This document shows, piece after piece, positions 57,596 to 64,000 of a stretch of DNA of 64,000 nucleotides. This DNA is from Adiantum capillus-veneris (Eukaryota > Streptophyta > Polypodiopsida > Polypodiales > Pteridaceae). A program made the translations under genes and the position numbers. The DNA is taken from contig CM043949.1 in NCBI GenBank assembly GCA_014529385.2, forward strand, positions 147,043,850 through 147,107,849. The letters run 5' to 3'. The notes under the pieces are model-generated. The model ran no database searches and was not told where the DNA came from. It saw only the letters and a program-made list of their open reading frames with translations. How positions within the stretch are numbered: position 1 is the first letter of the stretch; the number at the start of each line of letters is the position of its first letter.

Positions 57596-57730
57596 GGGAG
57601 TTGGCCTAGTGGTAAAGGCGAAGGGCTTTAAGCGTGCCCACTATGGTTCAACCCATTCTGACACACATGTGTGGGTGTGTGGATGCAATCCCATAAACTA
57701 GTCGATGTGAAGCATATGAAAAAAAAAAAG
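57596..57730 (+). repeat. tRNA-derived SINE with poly(A) tail
   Basis: The head gttggcctagtggtaaagg matches a pol III A box and the 'TGGCCTAGTGG' start of plant SINEs. tatggttcaaccc about 35 bp later fits a B box (GGTTCAANCC). A body of about 60 bp follows and an A run at 57719-57729 is the tail. Confidence 0.7.
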
Positions 57731-57759
57731 AGGATAACGGAACGAATTCCATTGAAGTA

Positions 57760-59523
57760 ATAGAACACGTGGCAGCAAATGCCATGTCTAACCTTTCCCT
57801 CTCTCACCTCGAAGTCATCGATGATCCACCAAGTCATTGTGTTTGCACCCTCTCCCCTTCTCAACCCATTTCTACAACTTGCAAAACAATGATGACGATC
57901 CCTCCCATCACATCACGTACATCATCGATGCCACTTCATGCCTTGGCATTTCTGATGATGTTTGTGTTCTACACAGCAAGAGTGTTTTGTTAAGGGAGGT
58001 AAACTCTACCTTGCTTAAACTCGCCCCCATACAAATTGATAAGCATGCATTGCCTGTACAACCCCGAGCCACAAAAGCCCCACTCCTACCTTCTCTCGCC
58101 ATATATACATGTAAGCCTTTACAAGCTTCCATTGATTGGTGCTTTTTACCAATAATGGGCATTGCATGTTGCCTCTTGCTCTTTAGTCCTGGATATTGTG
58201 ATGAGTGCAGCAATCCTACAGTCTACCCTCTTTGCAATGGTAAGTAGTTTAGGATCACATGGAATGGGTGGTCCATATTACCCTAACTAGTTTATGGTCA
58301 CTTGGAGTGGGTGGTTGATGATGGGTCTACTTACCATTGGTTAATATTTAGAATTTCTATTGCCCATTGTAGGAAAAGCATTCAAGAGCTTGAACTCTGC
58401 CTCCTTTAGATTTGCATCGTCACCTTTGCTCTACTCATGCAGCCTAGCTTTCCACCAATTTGTGCATGCAAAGAGATGGCTCATGCATGGTGCAGGCATG
58501 CTGCACGTTTTTGTGCACGCATGCGTGTTGTAAGAATTACTATCACTTTATACACCGTAGCCAAACCATCGTAATAAGAATAAACCAAAGCTCATAAAAA
58601 AGTGAGACCAAATACGTCACATATGACAAACCTACTACTTAATCCATTGATGCATCAAGCTAGAGTACAATGAAGCTTAAGAGAAAATAAAACTATTGGA
58701 TCAATGTTCAACATGATCATGAAGTTGATGTTGAACTAGGTAGTAGCTTTAGTGAGAAGATCATCACCATGATGCCATTCGAGGGAAAAAAGCTATCCCT
58801 GTCACCATCCGACACACAAAACACCATGTCAGAAACCATGTTTGCCTAAAGGGAAGGCAAGTGTCACCCCCTTTTCCCACTTGTTATTGATGTCAAGTTT
58901 TGTAAATGTCAATAGCAAAGATAAATGGAGGTATAAACGTAAAATTCCGTGAATAATCACAAAGCTTGATATCAAACTAGCCATAGGTCCTATTCAAGCA
59001 TAATTATAACTAAACAAAAAGAAGTATCTAACCCAAATGAATCTTAGCCAGTAAGTAGAGTCATCTCGAACACTAGCTTGCTTGTTGGCGAGATCTCGTT
59101 TTGTAGCATGACTCAACGGCTTGGAGTAAGACTTCTATGCTCACACTTGCCCTTAAGAGATGACAGAAATTCACTTTAAATTTTCGTAAATGAAAGAGCA
59201 TTTTTCACATGCATGTGACTTAAAGCATCAGCATATAAACCACCACTTTTGTAAATCTCATTGTTCTACTAGTTCATTCTCATTGAGTATGGATCATTGC
59301 CTTTTGTCAAGCGCTCTCTCTCTCTCTCTCTCCGATGAGAGGCGCACCACATATCTCATTGGAAAATATTTTAACTTTGACCGGCCAGTGTGGGCGACCA
59401 TGTGTGAATGGGCCAAACCCATATGAAAGGGCCATTATGACCTAAATCCCTCATTCTAAAGGGTGCATGCTAAAGAAGAGCGCTCTTGTCCTATCTCTAT
59501 CTCCTTCTCCATTGTGTGCTCAC

Positions 59524-59594
<71 letters not shown>

Positions 59595-60400
59595 CGCAAT
59601 TGAGCATTGCGGCGACATTGGTGGTGGCAAGGTGGTTGGGCGCGACGACGGCGACTCCCTGCGGCGAGGAATCCTTCATGGAGATGACGAGCGTAGAGCG
59701 ATGAGTGACACACCCTTGCTCTCTTTGAGCTTGCTAGGTTAGCTTGGTTGTGTGCTTGCAGCCATCCGTGGCTCGCATACGGTGCTCGACAAGTCCCTAG
59801 CTCTGACACGTCAAGTAGATGTGCAGATTTTTGGCGGTGTTGTCCCGAGGAGTTGCCCTGCACCAAGCTCGAGAAGCACTTTGTGTTGCCTCGTGAAGTC
59901 ACTCAGTGCATGTAGAAAAGATAGAGGAAGGTGCGTGTGTGTGTCGTGGGTACAAGTCTATTAAGAATAGTAGTTCTATTCTGTTCTATTAAGCTTTGTG
60001 CTGTTTTGTTCAGTTAAGCTCTATGTTGTTACGCTCAGTTTTAGTTTGTTCTGCAGTCCGTTCTGTCCTGGTTCTATTTGGTCCTTGCATGCGGCCGCTC
60101 AGTTCTGTGCGCGACACACACTTTTGTGCGCGTCGAATCTGCGTGTGGCTAGTGACCACCTTATCCTCAAATTTAAAAAAGAAAAAAAGAGAGAAAAAGA
60201 AAGCAAAGCGTGTATTCAAAAAAATGATCGGGATCATTGCCCAAGCCCAAGCCAAAGCCTCAATCCTCAGTCTTATGATATAATATAGACCCAAGACTAT
60301 ATATATATAGTCTACCCCTACAAGAGGGTGTGAGGGCATGTGGGACAAGTCCTCCACCCTCCCCTTCACACTTGCACCCTTGGACTTTCCATTTTAAGCT
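57760..60400. other. No gene recognised; microsatellites at 59.3 and 59.5 kb
   Basis: Open frames at 57837-58247 (plus; for example IDWCFLPIMGIACCLLLFSP) and elsewhere lack recognised motifs. A CT run lies at 59311-59332, and a compound (GT)n(GA)n at 59526-59593 interrupts another frame. Confidence 0.4.
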
Positions 60401-60643
60401 TTGTTCCTAACTAGAAATAGACTATTTTGAGGATTCCGAGGACATAAAGTAACCAAATCTTGGGCTGTAAAGCATGCCATGTCCCTCTGAACCGAGACGC
60501 TTATTTTGAGCTATCACACGCTACATTCCATAGCTTGGTAAAAAAAAAGGACCAGAGAGTAAAACCGGGTTGCAAAACACCCAAAAAACTAGGTGAGCGG
60601 GCTTCACGAGCACTCGCCAACACTTCTAGGGTGTCAACATCAC

Positions 60644-61534
60644 ATGCACCTACGCTCTGGTCGTGTGCTAGAGCACGAGCATATAGAGAGTGCTTCTATT
60701 TACACTAGCATCGATTATCCCTCCACATTAGGCTCTAGGCCCTTAGCGGGAACCCAAGGTAGTACTACCCAAGACCCCCACCTAGCAGCTAGTGACTCTT
60801 ACTCTGACTCAGACGTGATGGAAGGTTATCCTATACAAAATCCTGAGAAAGAAGGACACGTGCCCATCGAGGCTTCACAACCTAGTGCTAGCATGTTTAG
60901 TCATTTTATGGAGACATTTAGTAGAGCTACTCGCTCCGAACCCGAGGTCAATGAAGTGTATGAAGGGGGTGGGGAAGTAGATTCTCTATTCACATCTCAT
61001 GTGGACCCCACACCCCCTGAGAGTATCCATGTGGATGTTCTGTCTACCTCCTTCAATGCACGCCCTATCGAGCTACCTCCCTTGGAAGTTTCCTCTAAAG
61101 TACCGACCACGAAAGACAAAACCACGGGGAGCAACATTGCTTCCACTTCACAAGGGACCTCTAACACGTCAAGTCTAGAAGGGGTATTCCTTAATGAAAA
61201 TTGGAAATATGACCTCCACACTGAGATGTTGACGGATCTATACTCTGGCCACTCATACCATGTAGGTTGGGTACAAATTGTACAATCCACATCTAGCGCC
61301 ATTAATATTGAGGAGCAACAAAGAATGATTTGTGATGTCATTCATGGCATCATCCACTCGGAGAGGCAAAATCAAGGCGTAAACAAACCCTCAATCGGCC
61401 CCATGAGATTTTTGGATACGAGCAAGGCCAAACAGCCTACTCTATCACAAATGGAGACTCCTATCATGAGTCCCCTCATCTGTCATTTTGTATGGAGTCC
61501 CGATGCAGTCCGAGCCCACGAACAACAACTTTAG
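60644..61534 (+). CDS. Unidentified 296-residue ORF, possibly retroelement gag-like
   Basis: From ATG 60644 the frame starts MHLRSGRVLEHEHIESASIY. The RSGR near the start resembles the N-terminus of plant gypsy gag proteins. The rest is Ser/Thr/Pro/Glu-rich and probably disordered, ending with a more ordered part (NWKYDLHTEMLTDLYSGHSY, then INIEEQQRMICDVIHGIIHS). Right after the stop comes agcttggggggagt (61550-61560), a polypurine stretch often found at the end of retrotransposon interiors. No catalytic domain is visible. The open frame starts further upstream with GTG at 60593. Confidence 0.45.
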   Translation: MHLRSGRVLEHEHIESASIYTSIDYPSTLGSRPLAGTQGSTTQDPHLAASDSYSDSDVMEGYPIQNPEKEGHVPIEASQPSASMFSHFMETFSRATRSEPEVNEVYEGGGEVDSLFTSHVDPTPPESIHVDVLSTSFNARPIELPPLEVSSKVPTTKDKTTGSNIASTSQGTSNTSSLEGVFLNENWKYDLHTEMLTDLYSGHSYHVGWVQIVQSTSSAINIEEQQRMICDVIHGIIHSERQNQGVNKPSIGPMRFLDTSKAKQPTLSQMETPIMSPLICHFVWSPDAVRAHEQQL

Positions 61535-61796
61535 TTTTCTTAGTTTAGCTTGGGGGGAGTCCTTACTCATATCAGTATTTCGGATTCCTATCCTCTTAAT
61601 TTTCCTTCCTGACATCTCAACTCTTTAGTTGAGGGATTGTATATACATAGCCTTATACTTATACTAACAAAACAAAAACAAAGACAAAATCAAAGACAAA
61701 ATCAAAAAAGAAAGAAAAAACAAAAACAGTAAAAGAACAAGAGCGACTAGCAATGAGAGTGCACCCTATCCGATCTATCACATAGCCCAAATTCAC

Positions 61797-61996
61797 CATA
61801 TCACACCAACATCACAAGAAAATAACCCTTATGTTTTAAAGACCTTACCAAATCTATCTGTGTTCCCAAAGATGGCTAGTTCACCAGAGAAGTGCGCATA
61901 TCACACCAACATCACAAGAAAATAACCCTTATGTTTTAAAGACCTAACCAAATCTATCTGTGTTCCCAGAGATGGCTAGTTCACCAGAGGAGTGCG
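61797..61996. repeat. Two-copy direct tandem duplication, period 100 bp
   Basis: Copies 61797-61896 and 61897-61996 both begin catatcacaccaacatcac and differ at only a few bases (ccttacc/cctaacc, cccaaag/cccagag, agagaag/agaggag). Confidence 0.95.
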
Positions 61997-62186
61997 CTTC
62001 TATTTTTTTATGAAAGGTACCCCTTTTATTTTTCTCAAGTGTTTCACATATGCTACCCTGAACTTTCTTGTGAATGGGATTTGGTAGAGAGATTCACGTG
62101 TGAGAAAAATTTTGAGGAGTTAGAATGGATGATACGTTTATAGACTACTAGTGATCCCTGCTCAGTAGAGAATGTTTCTTCAGTGA

Positions 62187-62414
62187 GTGACAGAAGCCTA
62201 TTCTTTTGCACAAGATGAGTGTTCACGCATAGTGAAGTTCTTGATTAACATATGTGCACAAGAAGATGATGAAGAATCAATAATAGAGACCGAGGAAGAC
62301 TATGGCCTCACTGAAAATGATTTTGTTTATCTACATGATGAGGATAGAGTCCTAGGCTTAGGGATGCCACCCGGTCTATATAATATGCTCTTCCCTTTAT
62401 TCCATGAGTGGTGA
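62187..62414 (+). CDS. Small unidentified acidic ORF
   Basis: Open for 75 codons, with an acidic stretch (CAQEDDEESIIETEEDYG) and YLHDEDRVLGLGMPPGLYN. No family recognised. It lies between the two duplications and may be part of the same unidentified element as the ORF at 60644. Confidence 0.25.
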   Translation: MTEAYSFAQDECSRIVKFLINICAQEDDEESIIETEEDYGLTENDFVYLHDEDRVLGLGMPPGLYNMLFPLFHEW

Positions 62415-63344
62415 CAGATAGGTAGGTTAGGGGTCTAGATTTTGTTTCAGCTTGTTTTCCTTGAATTTTTTGTCTCTTCACACTAACATACCTCCTTGAG
62501 GTATAGTGCCTTGTTGCTGGATATTGTTGTGTAGGAGCATTGAGAAAACCTATATGAATCTCCATCCACATGGCTGAGGACATCTTCTTCAACAAAATGA
62601 GCTACTCCATATAGGAATAGGTGTAATTCTTCCATGATTGCATTCCTATTTTCATTGCCATTTGTTTTATGTGTATATGCTGCTAGTATGCCATGATCAT
62701 ATATTGTGAAAATATATTGCTACTTTGCCACATAGATTGTGGCTATTTATATTTGTTGATTGTGGTTTTTCATGGTTTGATTGAGTGCATTTAGTTATGT
62801 TTTGTTTTCTGTCATTCTAGATGTATAAATTTGTCTTTGCTTGGGTTGATTGAACTAGAGTTTTAGTCTTATAAATGAGCCTTGAGGTAAAAAGGCTATG
62901 ACTTTATGTAACTCATTTACTTGACCAATAGTCCTAGTTGGTAAAATTATTGCGTGTTTTTGAGATCTTAAGAGTATTTTAGGCATAGAGAAGCTTGCTC
63001 ACTTAAACAAAAAAAGACACTAGTGAGAATACAAAGGAAATGGAAGCAAAAAACAAAAGTGCCACAAATGTAAAATCTTAAGCTGGAAGAGAAATCACGG
63101 CTTGATTTGGTACTTCACTCACATGTATTGTCTATGGTACTAGAGCCCTAGAGGTTTCGAGTGTGGACGCTTTTCTTTGAGAAGCAAAAAGCCTTGGGCA
63201 TACAAAATAAGCACACACGTCCATTAATTTTGAACCAAAGTGAAAGAAAGAAAAATGAAGTAAAAAAGAAAAAAGAAAATAGAAAAAAGACATGAAAAAG
63301 ACTTCCATTGAGCTTAAAGTGAAAAATTCAAACTTTTGTTTGGA

Positions 63345-63899
63345 GTTGTGAGAGTTAGTTGGCTAATCAAAGCTCAAAGGCACAATTAGGAAATCTTGCA
63401 TTTAGATAATCTTCCTAACTTAGCTAGTACTAGAGTAGTTGTTTTAACCTTAGTCATAGCTAACTAATCGATAGACTTATCCATAAGCCCAAAAATCTTG
63501 ATTGATTAATTTCATCAAAGTGCAATTTATTTGTCCTTAATGGCAGTGTAGCATTTCATAATTCTTTGCATTTACTCATTTCCACATGTACTTCACATTC
63601 CCCTCATGATTTATTACCTTAGTAGTTGTGGGAGTTAGTTGGCTAATCAAAGCTCAAAGGCACAATTAGGGAATCTTGCATTTAGATAATCTTCCTAACT
63701 TAGCTAGTACTAGAGTAGTTGTTTTAACCTTAGTCATAGCTAACTAATTGATAGACTTATCCATAAGCCCAAAAATATTGATTTATTAATTTCATCAAAG
63801 TGCAATTTATTTGTCCTTAATGGCAGTGTAGCATTTCATAATTCTTTGCATTTACTCATTTCCACATGTACTTTACATTCCCCTCATGGTTTATTACCA
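63345..63899. repeat. Two-copy direct tandem duplication, period 280 bp
   Basis: Copies 63345-63624 and 63625-63899 share gagttagttggctaatcaa through ttccacatgtactt(c/t)acattcccc with about ten differences. The second copy runs directly into ordinary sequence at 63900. Confidence 0.93.
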
Positions 63900-64000
63900 T
63901 ATAGTTCAGCTTGCATACTCTCACTGTGACTTTGCCTTGCAGACATTCTACCCCAGATGACAGCCTTCACCTCACTAGCTTCCAAGGATGAAATCTACAT

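Noticed and set aside
63345-63899. CRISPR-like array
   Set aside because: Two long direct copies without spacers in plant nuclear DNA; a simple tandem duplication.

Overview
The window is nuclear DNA of a land plant with a large, retrotransposon-rich genome. Three things show this: split genes with GT-AG introns, plant-type nuclear genes (a plastid ClpP3-like protease subunit and a TOM9/TOM22-like mitochondrial import subunit), and plant LTR retrotransposons primed by initiator-Met tRNA (PBS tggtatcagagc). The abundance of (GA)n/(GT)n tracts, the AT-rich spacers and an 18 kb intron would fit a fern or another large-genome non-flowering plant. That placement is an inference; no species can be read from the sequence.

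Layout. 0.9-5.8 kb: a Ty3/gypsy gag fragment with one LTR (1875-3329), then a decayed Ty1/copia gag and another LTR region. 6.4-9.3 kb: a multi-exon locus joining a histone H3/CENP-A-like domain, a Ulp1-like cysteine protease region, an acidic linker and a plant DLNG-type HAD/FCP1 domain. 9.4-10.8 kb: an unidentified, possibly spliced gene on the opposite strand. 11.1-15.3 kb: an inverted copy of the first LTR with its own gag start, then copia debris. 15.9-35.8 kb (minus): the five-exon CLPP3-like gene, whose exons join in frame to about 306 codons. Its 18.4 kb first intron holds a 5' LTR fragment, a chromovirus with a 3.2 kb LTR element nested in its integrase region (TSD CTCTC), a second chromovirus copy in inverted orientation, a LINE fragment, and a complete 4.36 kb non-autonomous LTR element with TSD GACCA.

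36-51 kb is mostly debris of Ty1/copia-like elements on both strands with local tandem duplications and microsatellites. 52-54 kb has a chromovirus-type LTR beside a solo LTR of the family seen in the CLPP3 intron. 54.6-55 kb is a copia integrase fragment. The TOM9-like gene is at 56.4-56.7 kb (minus). The last 4 kb hold a gag-like or unknown ORF of 296 codons, a polypurine stretch, and two sets of direct tandem duplications (100 bp and 280 bp).

The two conventional genes serve organelles: plastid proteolysis and mitochondrial protein import. The H3-Ulp1-HAD locus is the most unusual coding feature. The clearest structural result is the CLPP3 intron, where nested insertions can be resolved to the base by their target-site duplications.
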